This document shows positions 1 to 7,413 of a stretch of 64,000 bases of DNA, in pieces. Origin of the DNA: Stappia stellulata. GTDB lineage: Bacteria; Pseudomonadota; Alphaproteobacteria; Rhizobiales; Stappiaceae. A program made the position numbers and the translations under genes. The stretch lies in contig NZ_JAIVMF010000011.1 in NCBI RefSeq assembly GCF_020176715.1, positions 1 through 64,000 on the forward strand. Reading direction: 5' to 3'. The number at the start of each line of letters is the position of its first letter. The stretch's first letter is position 1. The notes under the pieces are model-generated. The model did no database searches. It was not told the DNA's origin and worked only from the letters and a program-made list of their open reading frames with translations.

Positions 1-119
1 GCAAGCCCGAAACGCGGACCTCCCCAGATGGCTTGACTGGTTCAACCGGGCAAGACAACACTCCGCTCTCAACGGCCTGCCGCCCCTCCAAAGGGTGAAT
101 GACCTTCTGAGAAACCACA
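1..119 (+). mobile_element. Right end of an IS481-family insertion sequence
   Basis: Only the 3' end of the element is inside the window. The transposase frame runs to the element's end, and the element finishes in ACA at 117-119. It is followed by TCTAGA at 120-125, which matches the NCTAGN target preference known for IS481. The terminal inverted repeat should be the reverse complement of roughly 90-119, beginning TGTGGTTTCTC. The other end lies upstream of the window, so the paired repeat and target duplication cannot be seen. Confidence 0.75.
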
Positions 120-124
120 TCTAG
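2..124 (+). CDS. IS481-family transposase, C-terminal fragment (gene enters from the left)
   Basis: The frame starting at base 2 is open from the window edge and ends in TAG at 122-124. It reads WLDWFNRARQHSALNGLPP and then VNDLLRNHI. This is the typical C-terminus of IS481-family DDE transposases, with WxxWYNxxRxHSALGGxPP after the catalytic Glu and a short NxLLRxH tail. The stop codon is not carried by the element: it is formed by the CTAG of the target site at 121-124. The frame was too short and lacked a start to be listed as an ordinary open reading frame. Confidence 0.8.
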   Translation, partial: QARNADLPRWLDWFNRARQHSALNGLPPLQRVNDLLRNHI

Positions 125-1617
125 ATCGCCGCGCGCGCCGGCTGAGCGGCCGTCTGGCAATCGAGATCCGTCAGGGTGACGATACGGTTTCCGCGCAGGT
201 CGTTGACGCAGACGATAAAGCCCTGCTCCTCCATATGGGTGAGCAGCCAACGTGCACGCCCCTTGGAGCGGGTGCCATAGGCGGTGGCGATCTCGGCGTC
301 GTCGGGACAGGGCCGGCCTTCCAGCGCGGATTTGGCAAGCAGCAGATAGACCCCGCGCATCTCCTCCGGCAGGCTTTGCGCGACGTTTTCGGCCGATGAC
401 CAAACTTGCGGATCGATCTCGCTGCCGTTGACCCCGGCGCGGGCCAGCGCGACCCGCTGGCGAAACGCCGCAAGATCGGGCGGACGGCCCGGAAGCCGCG
501 CGATGCGGCAGCGCACCTGGAAATCCTGATAGAGTGCGGCAACCGGCTGGAACGCCGCCTCGCTGTCGTCGAGCAGCTCGGCGATCACCGCGTCCACGGC
601 CTGCTCCCACGCCTCGCGGTCCATCGGTTCCGCTTCGACGGTTTCCCGCGCCGCGGCCTGCCGGTTCAACCGCTCCAGCACATCGGCTGCCGGGACCGGC
701 TGCGCGACGACCGGCTTTTCGGCCGCGCGACGCTCCGATCCGCTGGCCGGCTGGAACAGAAGCTCCTGAAGCTCCTCCGGGCGCCCTTCGGGCAGGGGCG
801 TCAGCTTGGGACCGCCGCCGCGCCCGACGGTTTCCACCGGACCGATGCGCACCGTCATCGGCCGGCGCGACACCGCCGGCCCCAGCGCCACGAAATGTCC
901 GCGCTCGAGGTTGCGGAAGGCCTCTGCCTGACGCTTCTCCATGCCCAGCAGGTCGGCGGCGCGGGCCATGTCGATGTCGAGAAAGGTGCGGCCCATGAGA
1001 AAGTTGGAAGCTTCGGCTGCGACATTCTTGGCGAGTTTCGCCAGGCGCTGCGTGGCGATCACGCCGGCAAGCCCGCGCTTGCGGCCGCGACACATCAGGT
1101 TGGTCATCGCGCCGAGCGCGACGCGCCGCGCCTCTTCCCCGGTGTCGCCGGACGCGGAGGGTGCAAACAACTGCGCCTCGTCGACGACGACCAGGACCGG
1201 GTACCAGTGGTCGCGCTCCGCATCGAACAGCGCGTTCAAAAAGACGGCCGCCGCCTTCATCTGCCGGTCGGGCTCCAGTCCCTCCAGATTGAGGACGACG
1301 GAGACCCGATGCGCGCGCACCCTGGCCGCAATCACGGCAAGATCGCGCTCGCTGCCGGCAGCATCCACGACCACATGACCGAAGCGGTCGGACAGGGTCA
1401 CGAAGTCGCCTTCGGGGTCGACCACCACCTGCTGCACCCAGGCAGCGCTTTGCTCCAGCAGCCGGCGCAACAGGTGCGACTTTCCAGATCCCGAGTTTCC
1501 CTGGACCAGAAGTCGGGTCGCGAGCAGCTCCTCCAGATCGAAACAGCAAGAGGTCGCGCCCCCGGCACTTACCTGGCCCATGTCAATGCTGACAGTCATG
1601 CGGATTGCTTGTCCCAT
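121..1617 (-). CDS. HerA/DUF87-like P-loop ATPase
   Basis: This is a cytosolic ATP-binding protein of the HerA/FtsK-like DUF87 superfamily, about 498 residues. From the ATG at 1617, Walker A is GNSGSGKS at residues 40-47. Walker B follows as LVVVDEAQLF, and after it ATQRLAKLAKNVAAEASN, the region typical of HerA-type hexameric translocases. The C-terminal third looks like a helical/winged-helix DNA-binding extension. The frame stays open upstream to 1740, and 1599 is another possible ATG. No strong ribosome site separates them. The stop codon (121-123) lies in the CTAG where the IS481 element inserted, so the protein is complete. Its DNA substrate and partners are unknown, and no NurA nuclease gene is next to it. 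Confidence 0.7.
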   Translation of the reverse strand: MGQAIRMTVSIDMGQVSAGGATSCCFDLEELLATRLLVQGNSGSGKSHLLRRLLEQSAAWVQQVVVDPEGDFVTLSDRFGHVVVDAAGSERDLAVIAARVRAHRVSVVLNLEGLEPDRQMKAAAVFLNALFDAERDHWYPVLVVVDEAQLFAPSASGDTGEEARRVALGAMTNLMCRGRKRGLAGVIATQRLAKLAKNVAAEASNFLMGRTFLDIDMARAADLLGMEKRQAEAFRNLERGHFVALGPAVSRRPMTVRIGPVETVGRGGGPKLTPLPEGRPEELQELLFQPASGSERRAAEKPVVAQPVPAADVLERLNRQAAARETVEAEPMDREAWEQAVDAVIAELLDDSEAAFQPVAALYQDFQVRCRIARLPGRPPDLAAFRQRVALARAGVNGSEIDPQVWSSAENVAQSLPEEMRGVYLLLAKSALEGRPCPDDAEIATAYGTRSKGRARWLLTHMEEQGFIVCVNDLRGNRIVTLTDLDCQTAAQPARAAI

Positions 1618-1900
1618 TGCATAGGTAAGACCGTGCCCGGGCCATTGCGGCTGCGCAGCTGAGGCAGCACCGACGGGCGTCGCCGCGTCGGCCGGACGAT
1701 CGTGTGATGGACGCAGTATCGGCGATTCGCGGGGCGGCACAAAGGAGGATCGCCGCCGTTGCGGAAGGTGGCCGCAAAAGGCCCGACAGGCAGCGCCTGG
1801 AGCGAAAGTCGACCCGTTTTCGGGCGCTTACGTATCGTCAATTAGGTGAATTTTCATGTTTTTGAAAAATGTAGTTGGGAAAACAACCCAAGGGTTTTTC

Positions 1901-3901
1901 ATGACTGTGCAGCGCAAGACATCCCGATCCACCAGCACGAACCGCCGCTTGCCGGACGCCATTGCAGATTTCATGTGTGGCGACAGCCGCGACACCGTGG
2001 ACACCCGCGCGGTCTGGGGCAATCTGAAACCGGCCATGGCGGATATCATGGACGGCTTTTACGAGAGTGTCCGCGCGACGCCGGAGATCGCGGGCAAGCT
2101 CGGCGACCCCGACAAGAGCATTCCGCATCTGAAGTCCGCCCAGATGAAACACTGGGACTATATCTTCACCCATGACCCGGACCTGGAGTTCGAAGCCAGG
2201 GCCGTGCGGATCGGCGAAGCGCATGTGCGCATCGAGCTGGAGGCACAGTGGTATCTGGCGTCTTACGGCCGCCTGCTGATCGAGGCGCTGCCCGCCCTGG
2301 TCAAGCGCTACCGGTTTGCGCCGGGCAAGCTCCCCGGCGCGCTGCAGGCCCTGGTCGGGCGCGTGTTTCTGGACATGATCATGTCCTATGACGCCTATGA
2401 GAACGGCGTCGTGCGCAAGCGGGGCGAGGAGCACCAGCGCGAGAACGAGCTCGCCAGCCTGCGCGGTCTCGCCAACACCGTCTCCGACATCAACGAGGTG
2501 GCGCTTGGCATGGCGACGCTGTCGCACAACACCCGCCGCGCCGCAAAGAACGGCCAGGCGATTTCCTCGGCGGCATCGGAGCTGGTTGCCTCGGTGGAAC
2601 AGATCTCCCAGACCAGCGACGGCGCGGCGCATGAGGCGAATTCGACCAATGCGGCGGTAACGGCGGGCCTCGACGCCATGGCCGATGTGCTGCAGCGGAT
2701 GGGCGATATCGCCGATGCCTCGCAGCAAAGCGCGGAAAACCTGGCCGACCTGCATCAGGCATCGGAGCAGATCGGCGAATTCCTCTCGGTGATCGAGAGC
2801 ATCGCCAATCAGACCAACCTGCTCGCGCTCAATGCCACGATCGAGGCGGCGCGGGCCGGCGAGGCCGGAAAGGGATTTGCCGTCGTCGCCAACGAGGTCA
2901 AGAGCCTCGCCACCCAGGCGGCCAAGGCCACCGAGGACATTGCCCAGCGCATCGACGCGCTGAAGGCGGGCATGCTCACCACGCAGGATTCGATCTCCGT
3001 TTCGCGGAAGGCCGTCGACCGGGGTCAGGAAACCATCACCAGCGCCAACGAGCGCATGCAATCGGTCGGATCGCGGATCGCCGGCGTTTCAAGCCGCATG
3101 CAGGAAATCTCGGCCATCCTTCAGCAGCAGAAGGAAGCGAGCCAGGAAATCGCCCGCAGCATCACCGGTGTCGCCGACCTTGCGGTGGAAAACGAGACCC
3201 AGCTCAAGAACATGAGCGACGCGCTTCAGGCCAGCAACGACCGGTTCTCGAGCGACGCCAGAAACTGGTTCAACGCCGAGTCAAACCGCTCCTTGTGCGA
3301 GATGGCGAAGATCGACCACGTGATGTTCAAGAAGCGTGTCGTCGATACGATCATCGGTCATGACAAATGGTCCGCAGCCGATGTCCCCAACCATCACCAA
3401 TGCCGCCTCGGCAAATGGTACGAGGCCATCGACAACGCGAATATCCGGGCGCATCCGGCCTACAAGGCGCTTGCCGCCCCGCACGCACGCGTTCACGCCG
3501 CAGCCCACGAGGCCTTGCAGGCACATGCCGATGGCGATACCGATACCGCCTCGGCGCGCCTGTCGGACCTGAACCTGGCAAGCCAGCAGGTCATCGATGC
3601 GCTGAACGATCTGTCGGACGCGCTGCAGAACGAGTTGAAGGACAGCGACAGGCGGCTGGAGTTGCGCAACAAGTCCCGTCAGGAAACCGCAAGGGTGGAC
3701 ATGGCCTCCGGTTCCAAATCCGTGACGATCACCGACGTGTCGCAAAGCGGGTTTGGCGTTTCCGGCCTGTCGAAAGCGGACGTCGGCAAGGCCGTCCGGT
3801 TGGTCTACAACGGCACGGAAGTCCTTGGAGAGGCCGTCTGGGCGGATGGCAACCGCGGCGGGATCCGTATCCTGCGCAAGGATCGCGGACCGCAAGGCTG
3901 A
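1901..3901 (+). CDS. Soluble globin-coupled chemoreceptor with CZB and PilZ domains
   Basis: The start is ATG 1901, with AAGGG just upstream; the frame is also open from 1856. No membrane segment is visible in 666 residues. Domains in order: a sensor globin (about 20-170) with the proximal haem His in [15 protein letters not shown] (H108); a linker; a methyl-accepting signalling hairpin with [21 protein letters not shown] near 312-332; a chemoreceptor zinc-binding domain (about 470-560) with H473, H487, H498/H499 and C501 in [12 protein letters not shown]; and a C-terminal PilZ domain with RxxxR (R589/R593) and DVSQSG from D612, the c-di-GMP contact motifs. By family knowledge the globin binds O2 or another gas, the hairpin drives a CheA/CheW complex, and CZB binds zinc. 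No chemotaxis genes are adjacent. The order of all four domains is clear; the ligand is inferred. Confidence 0.88.
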   Translation: MTVQRKTSRSTSTNRRLPDAIADFMCGDSRDTVDTRAVWGNLKPAMADIMDGFYESVRATPEIAGKLGDPDKSIPHLKSAQMKHWDYIFTHDPDLEFEARAVRIGEAHVRIELEAQWYLASYGRLLIEALPALVKRYRFAPGKLPGALQALVGRVFLDMIMSYDAYENGVVRKRGEEHQRENELASLRGLANTVSDINEVALGMATLSHNTRRAAKNGQAISSAASELVASVEQISQTSDGAAHEANSTNAAVTAGLDAMADVLQRMGDIADASQQSAENLADLHQASEQIGEFLSVIESIANQTNLLALNATIEAARAGEAGKGFAVVANEVKSLATQAAKATEDIAQRIDALKAGMLTTQDSISVSRKAVDRGQETITSANERMQSVGSRIAGVSSRMQEISAILQQQKEASQEIARSITGVADLAVENETQLKNMSDALQASNDRFSSDARNWFNAESNRSLCEMAKIDHVMFKKRVVDTIIGHDKWSAADVPNHHQCRLGKWYEAIDNANIRAHPAYKALAAPHARVHAAAHEALQAHADGDTDTASARLSDLNLASQQVIDALNDLSDALQNELKDSDRRLELRNKSRQETARVDMASGSKSVTITDVSQSGFGVSGLSKADVGKAVRLVYNGTEVLGEAVWADGNRGGIRILRKDRGPQG

Positions 3902-4000
3902 CCGGCACGCAAGCGGTCATGCCCTGCGGAGCGCGCGACCGCGACGGGGCGCTTCCGGAAGCCGCAGCCGGACCTTGGCAGAAAAGCGGACTTGCCCTTT

Positions 4001-4044
4001 GCGCTCACATTCGAAATCATTAATATGTAATCGAATGTGAGCGC
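4001..4044. promoter_or_regulatory. Perfect 14-bp inverted repeat upstream of the rhodanese gene (candidate operator)
   Basis: The arms GCGCTCACATTCGA (4001-4014) and TCGAATGTGAGCGC (4031-4044) are exact reverse complements around a 16-base AT-rich spacer. That spacer contains TAATAT, a possible -10 element. No U-run follows, so a terminator is unlikely. It lies 33 bases before the rhodanese start, which fits a repressor operator. ATTC/GAAT half-sites are reminiscent of ArsR-family sulfur regulators (BigR/SqrR), but the spacing here is 20 rather than 8 bases. Confidence 0.6.
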
Positions 4045-4076
4045 CGGTATCCGCCGGCCGGTCGGGAGGAATGAGC

Positions 4077-4643
4077 ATGAATATCACCCCAGCGCTTGCC
4101 GGGATCGCCCTTTTGGCCCTATCCGGATTTGCCGTTCAGGCCGAAGAGGCGCTGAAGATCGGGCCGGATACGTCGTCCGTCACCATCCAGACGGAAGACG
4201 GCCCGGTGGAGATCACCCGTCACAGGAACGACACCCAGCTGATCGGTGGCGTGCTGCAGCCGATCATCCCGATGCCGGGCGTTCAGCCGGCCGGCGAGCT
4301 TGAGGTGCTGGAGGCGCTTCAGGACGACACGGCGCTGGTGGTCGACATGCGCACGATGGACTGGCGGGTGAAGTCGACGATCCCCGGCTCGATCCACATT
4401 CCCTACACCGAGGTCGCGATGCGCCTTGATGAACTGGGCTGCACCGGGGAAGCCGGCGCCTGGGACTGCAGCGATGCGCTGTCCGTCTTCGCCTTTTGCA
4501 ATGGCCCGGCCTGCGGCCAAAGCCCGCTTGCCATCGCGGCCATGGTGCGCGAGGGCTTCCCGGCGGAAAAGATCCACTACTATCGTGGCGGCATGCAGGA
4601 CTGGACGGTCCTCGGCCTGACCACGGTCGAGAACCTGTTCTAG
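4077..4643 (+). CDS. Secreted rhodanese-like protein
   Basis: This is a 188-residue exported single-domain rhodanese. GGGAGGA ends at 4070, which is too close for the ATG at 4071 but six bases from the ATG at 4077, so 4077 is preferred. Residues 1-22 form a Sec signal peptide cut near VQAEE. The rhodanese domain has VVDMRTMDWRVKSTIPGSIH (res 88-107) and the active-site loop CNGPACGQSP with C141 as the sulfur-carrying Cys. The protein should act in the periplasm on persulfides or thiols, but the substrate is unknown. It stands alone between the chemoreceptor and a convergent DUF4198 gene. Confidence 0.82.
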   Translation: MNITPALAGIALLALSGFAVQAEEALKIGPDTSSVTIQTEDGPVEITRHRNDTQLIGGVLQPIIPMPGVQPAGELEVLEALQDDTALVVDMRTMDWRVKSTIPGSIHIPYTEVAMRLDELGCTGEAGAWDCSDALSVFAFCNGPACGQSPLAIAAMVREGFPAEKIHYYRGGMQDWTVLGLTTVENLF

Positions 4644-4712
4644 GGGCGTGCGCCCAAAGCCTGAAACGGACCCTGCGGATCGCGGCCTCCCGGGCGGCGA
4701 TCCGCGCTCCTC

Positions 4713-5441
4713 TCAGTGCGCGTGGCCGCGCCCGACCGTGAACGACAGCGTTGCAAAATGCTCGACGATGTCTGCGTCCGGGTCGTTCTCGAGCGGCACC
4801 GCATGGGACACCGCAATCACATTGAGCCCGTTGTTGCGGACAATGAGTACAGCCTCACCGGCCGCGTCGGTCGTTTCCGGTTTGTCTTCCGGCATATTGA
4901 CGTAGTCGGCAATCAGCGCGACCCCGGCGAGCGGCCTACCCTTGTATAGAACGCGAAGGCGGAAAGGCGTCCCGGCGCTCAATACGCTCGGATTGCCCAA
5001 GGGCACGATCTGCAGATCCTGTTCGGGCAACTCCGGCAAATCGCCATGCAGGTGCCGGATCGCCAGAGCATGCTTGACGTAGCGGCCTGCCGTTTTCGCG
5101 CCATCCACCTCGCTCTTGGGCTTGTTCACCCATTTCCCGTCTGCGCCCTCGCTGTAAAAGCCATTGTCGAAATCGACGAGAACAATCGCGGGCTTGCCGG
5201 TCGTGGCAAGCAGCACGTGGGTTTCCCGATCCTCCACCTCGACCGACACAGGTTCGCCGTCCTCGCCGAGAGCCTGCACCTTGCTGATCTTGCCAGGGTC
5301 ATAGGGGTCGTCGGACGCCCCATGACCATAGACGATCGCAAGCTCGCCCCGCCGCTCCGCAAGCCAGATGCCATGAGCCAGCGCGGCCTGAACCGACCCC
5401 AGCACCGCAAGCACGGCGATCACCGCCATAGAAACTCTCAT
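4713..5441 (-). CDS. Periplasmic DUF4198 (NikK-like) metal-uptake-associated protein
   Basis: This 242-residue exported protein has a clear signal peptide, with mature start near ALAHGIWLAERRG. A His a few residues after the cleavage site is typical of DUF4198. The C-terminus ends in VGRGHAH. Relatives (COG5266) are periplasmic components linked to nickel or cobalt uptake. Here the only strong regulatory signal is a Zur-like palindrome upstream, so a zinc-related role is an equal possibility. No transporter gene is adjacent. Confidence 0.75.
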   Translation of the reverse strand: MRVSMAVIAVLAVLGSVQAALAHGIWLAERRGELAIVYGHGASDDPYDPGKISKVQALGEDGEPVSVEVEDRETHVLLATTGKPAIVLVDFDNGFYSEGADGKWVNKPKSEVDGAKTAGRYVKHALAIRHLHGDLPELPEQDLQIVPLGNPSVLSAGTPFRLRVLYKGRPLAGVALIADYVNMPEDKPETTDAAGEAVLIVRNNGLNVIAVSHAVPLENDPDADIVEHFATLSFTVGRGHAH

Positions 5442-5459
5442 TCGAACCTCACGTTTGTA

Positions 5460-5476
5460 ATGTTATGACATAACAT
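5460..5476. promoter_or_regulatory. Zur-like operator for the DUF4198 gene
   Basis: ATGTTATGACATAACAT is a perfect 17-bp palindrome with a single central base, 19-35 bases before the DUF4198 start. It matches the known proteobacterial Zur box core (ATGTTATAnTATAACAT) except for the base on each side of the centre. It does not fit the NikR half-site spacing. Confidence 0.7.
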
Positions 5477-5605
5477 ACTTAGTGCTCAGGACTGCAGGCT
5501 GTCAACGCCGCGCCGTGTCCGATCCCGCCCGACGCGTCACAGCGGCTGTGCAGACCGGCAGGAGCGGATTGCGGGTATTGGAAATCGCGACCGCGAAAGG
5601 CAAAA

Positions 5606-5627
5606 CGCCCGCCGGGTTTGGCGGGCG
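5606..5627 (-). terminator. Hairpin with T-run on the minus strand
   Basis: CGCCCGCC (5606-5613) and GGCGGGCG (5620-5627) form an 8-bp stem with a 6-base loop. Read on the minus strand it is followed by TTTT (5605-5602). It could stop minus-strand transcription coming from matB before the DUF4198 promoter. Confidence 0.55.
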
Positions 5628-5660
5628 AAGACGACTGACCAAGGGTGTGCATGCCGTCCC

Positions 5661-5790
5661 GCGTCATACCGGGCAAGCGCAAGCGCGACCCGGTATCGGA
5701 GAGCTAAAAACCTAATTTTTCAATGAGGTTCCCGCCGAGAAAACACGCCTCGCCGATCCCGGATCGCAGCTCTCGCTGCGTCCGGGACGA
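5661..5790. repeat. Intergenic palindromic mosaic (RIME/REP-like)
   Basis: Two hairpins lie in tandem in a stretch without genes. The first has arms ATACCGGG (5666-5673) and CCCGGTAT (5689-5696). The second is TCCCGGA (5757-5763) with CGCAGC (5765-5770) paired to GCTGCG (5775-5780) and TCCGGGA (5781-5787). The CCGGG/CCCGG design and position between genes resemble the repeated intergenic palindromes of Rhizobiales. Only one copy is present in this window, so repetition is inferred. It covers most of the gap 5477-5889, where no gene is visible. Confidence 0.5.
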
Positions 5791-5820
5791 CGTTTCTTCC
5801 GCGGCTTTGTCATAATCCCT

Positions 5821-5842
5821 CGCCCGCCGGATATGGCGGGCG
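5821..5842 (-). terminator. Second copy of the CGCCCGCC hairpin, downstream of matB
   Basis: CGCCCGCC (5821-5828) and GGCGGGCG (5835-5842) repeat the stem found at 5606-5627, differing only in the loop (GGATAT against GGGTTT). It sits 48 bases past the matB stop. No clear T-run follows on the minus strand, so it may be a weak terminator or an mRNA 3' end stabiliser. Confidence 0.4.
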
Positions 5843-5889
5843 TCGCGGTTTGCGAGACGCTCGGGGGTCGCGCCCTGAACGATCTGTCG

Positions 5890-7413
5890 TCAATTTGCGT
5901 CGAAGGTGTCCTTATACTGCTCGCGCAGCACGTTTTTCTGGATCTTGCCCATGGTGTTGCGCGGCAGTTCCGGCAGGACATAGACCTTCTTCGGCTGCTT
6001 GAACTTCGCCAGCGTGTCGGCGAGAGGAGCGACGATGCGCTGCGCATCGAGTGTCACGCCCGCATGGGGGGAGACGACGGCCACGACCCCTTCGCCGAAA
6101 TCGGCGTGCGGCACACCGATCACCGCGCTTTCGGCGACGCCCTCGATCTCGTCGATGACCGCCTCGACCTCGGCCGGATAGACATTGAAGCCGCCGGTGA
6201 TGATCAGGTCCTTGGCGCGGCCGACGATACTGACGTAGCCCCTGTCGTCGACCCGCCCCATGTCGCCGGTGATGAAAAAGCCGTCGGCGCGGAATTCCGA
6301 CGCCGTCTTTTCCGGCATCTGCCAATAGCCCTTGAAGACATTCGGTCCACGCACCTCTATGACGCCGACCTCTCCTTCCGGCAGAACGCGTCCGCTTTCC
6401 GGGTCGGCAATGCGAAGCTCCACCCCCGGCAGCGGATAGCCCACCGTTCCCGGACGGCGCTCGCCGTCGTAAGGGTTGGAGGTGTTCATATTGGTCTCGG
6501 TCATGCCGTAGCGCTCGAGGATCGCGTGTCCCGTGCGGGCGCTGAAGGCCTTGTGAACCTCCGCCGACAGCGGCGCCGAGCCCGACACGAAGAGCCGCAT
6601 GTGCGCGACAAGCTCGCGGGTGAAGGCGTCGGAGGACAGGAGACGCGAATAGAACGTCGGCACGCCCATCATCGTGGTCGCCTGCGGCATCAGCCGGAGC
6701 ATTTCCTCAAGGTCGAATTTCGGCAGGAAGATCATCGACCCGCCGGCAAGAAGCGTGATGTTGCTCGCAACGAACAGGCCGTGCGTGTGGAAGATCGGCA
6801 AGGCGTGCAGCAGCACATCGTCGGAGGTGAAACGCCAGTAATCCACCAGAACGCGGGCGTTGGAGGCGAGATTCTCATGGCTCAGCATCGCCCCCTTGGA
6901 GCGGCCCGTGGTGCCCGATGTGTAGAGGATCGCGGCGAGGTCGTCGGCGCCGCGCGCGACATCCGTGAACTCCGCCGACGCCCCCTCCACGGCCGTCGAG
7001 AGGCTGCCCGAGCCGTCCGCCGCCAGGGTCAGCACATGGCTTTTCACCTTGTCCGCGATCTGCGCCAGCGCATTGAGCCGCCCCGGATCGCACACCAGCA
7101 CCGACGGCTGGGCATCCGACACGAAATAGTCGACCTCGGCCGGCGTATAGGCCGTGTTGAGCGGCAGGAACACCGCGCCGGCCCGCACCGTGCCGAGATA
7201 GAGCATCAAGGCTTCGGCCGATTTTTCCACCTGCACCGCGACACGGTCGCCGGGTTTCACGCCCGAGGCGGACAGGACATTGGCATAAGCGGCCGAACGC
7301 GCGAGCATGTCGCCATAGGTGACGACGCGCCCGTCCGGCGTCTTGAGGAACGGCACTTCCTCGTCGCGGATCGCGGCTCGGATCTGGGAGAAAAGATGGT
7401 TTGTCTCGGTCAT
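5890..7413 (-). CDS. matB: Malonyl-CoA synthetase MatB
   Basis: This 507-residue AMP-forming acid-CoA ligase converts malonate, ATP and CoA into malonyl-CoA in the cytoplasm. The adenylate-binding loop YTSGTTGRSKG is at 164-174, and the catalytic Lys of the C-terminal lid is in NTMGKIQK (K490). The sequence and length match MatB. Its start overlaps the matA stop by four bases (ATGA, 7410-7413), so the two are translationally coupled. With matA and the TRAP genes it makes a full malonate path: import, CoA activation, and decarboxylation to acetyl-CoA. Confidence 0.93.
   Translation of the reverse strand: MTETNHLFSQIRAAIRDEEVPFLKTPDGRVVTYGDMLARSAAYANVLSASGVKPGDRVAVQVEKSAEALMLYLGTVRAGAVFLPLNTAYTPAEVDYFVSDAQPSVLVCDPGRLNALAQIADKVKSHVLTLAADGSGSLSTAVEGASAEFTDVARGADDLAAILYTSGTTGRSKGAMLSHENLASNARVLVDYWRFTSDDVLLHALPIFHTHGLFVASNITLLAGGSMIFLPKFDLEEMLRLMPQATTMMGVPTFYSRLLSSDAFTRELVAHMRLFVSGSAPLSAEVHKAFSARTGHAILERYGMTETNMNTSNPYDGERRPGTVGYPLPGVELRIADPESGRVLPEGEVGVIEVRGPNVFKGYWQMPEKTASEFRADGFFITGDMGRVDDRGYVSIVGRAKDLIITGGFNVYPAEVEAVIDEIEGVAESAVIGVPHADFGEGVVAVVSPHAGVTLDAQRIVAPLADTLAKFKQPKKVYVLPELPRNTMGKIQKNVLREQYKDTFDAN

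Noticed and set aside
121-1617. HerA-like ATPase read together with the SIR2 gene as a SIR2-HerA defence pair
   Set aside because: The two genes are 35 kb apart with many housekeeping genes between them, and the SIR2 protein already has its own P-loop region and an adjacent AAA+ partner.
4001-4044. Inverted repeat as terminator of the chemoreceptor gene
   Set aside because: The 16-base loop and lack of a U-run on either strand make this unlikely.
5460-5476. NikR operator
   Set aside because: NikR sites have half-sites about 16 bases apart; this is a compact palindrome with one central base, as for Zur.
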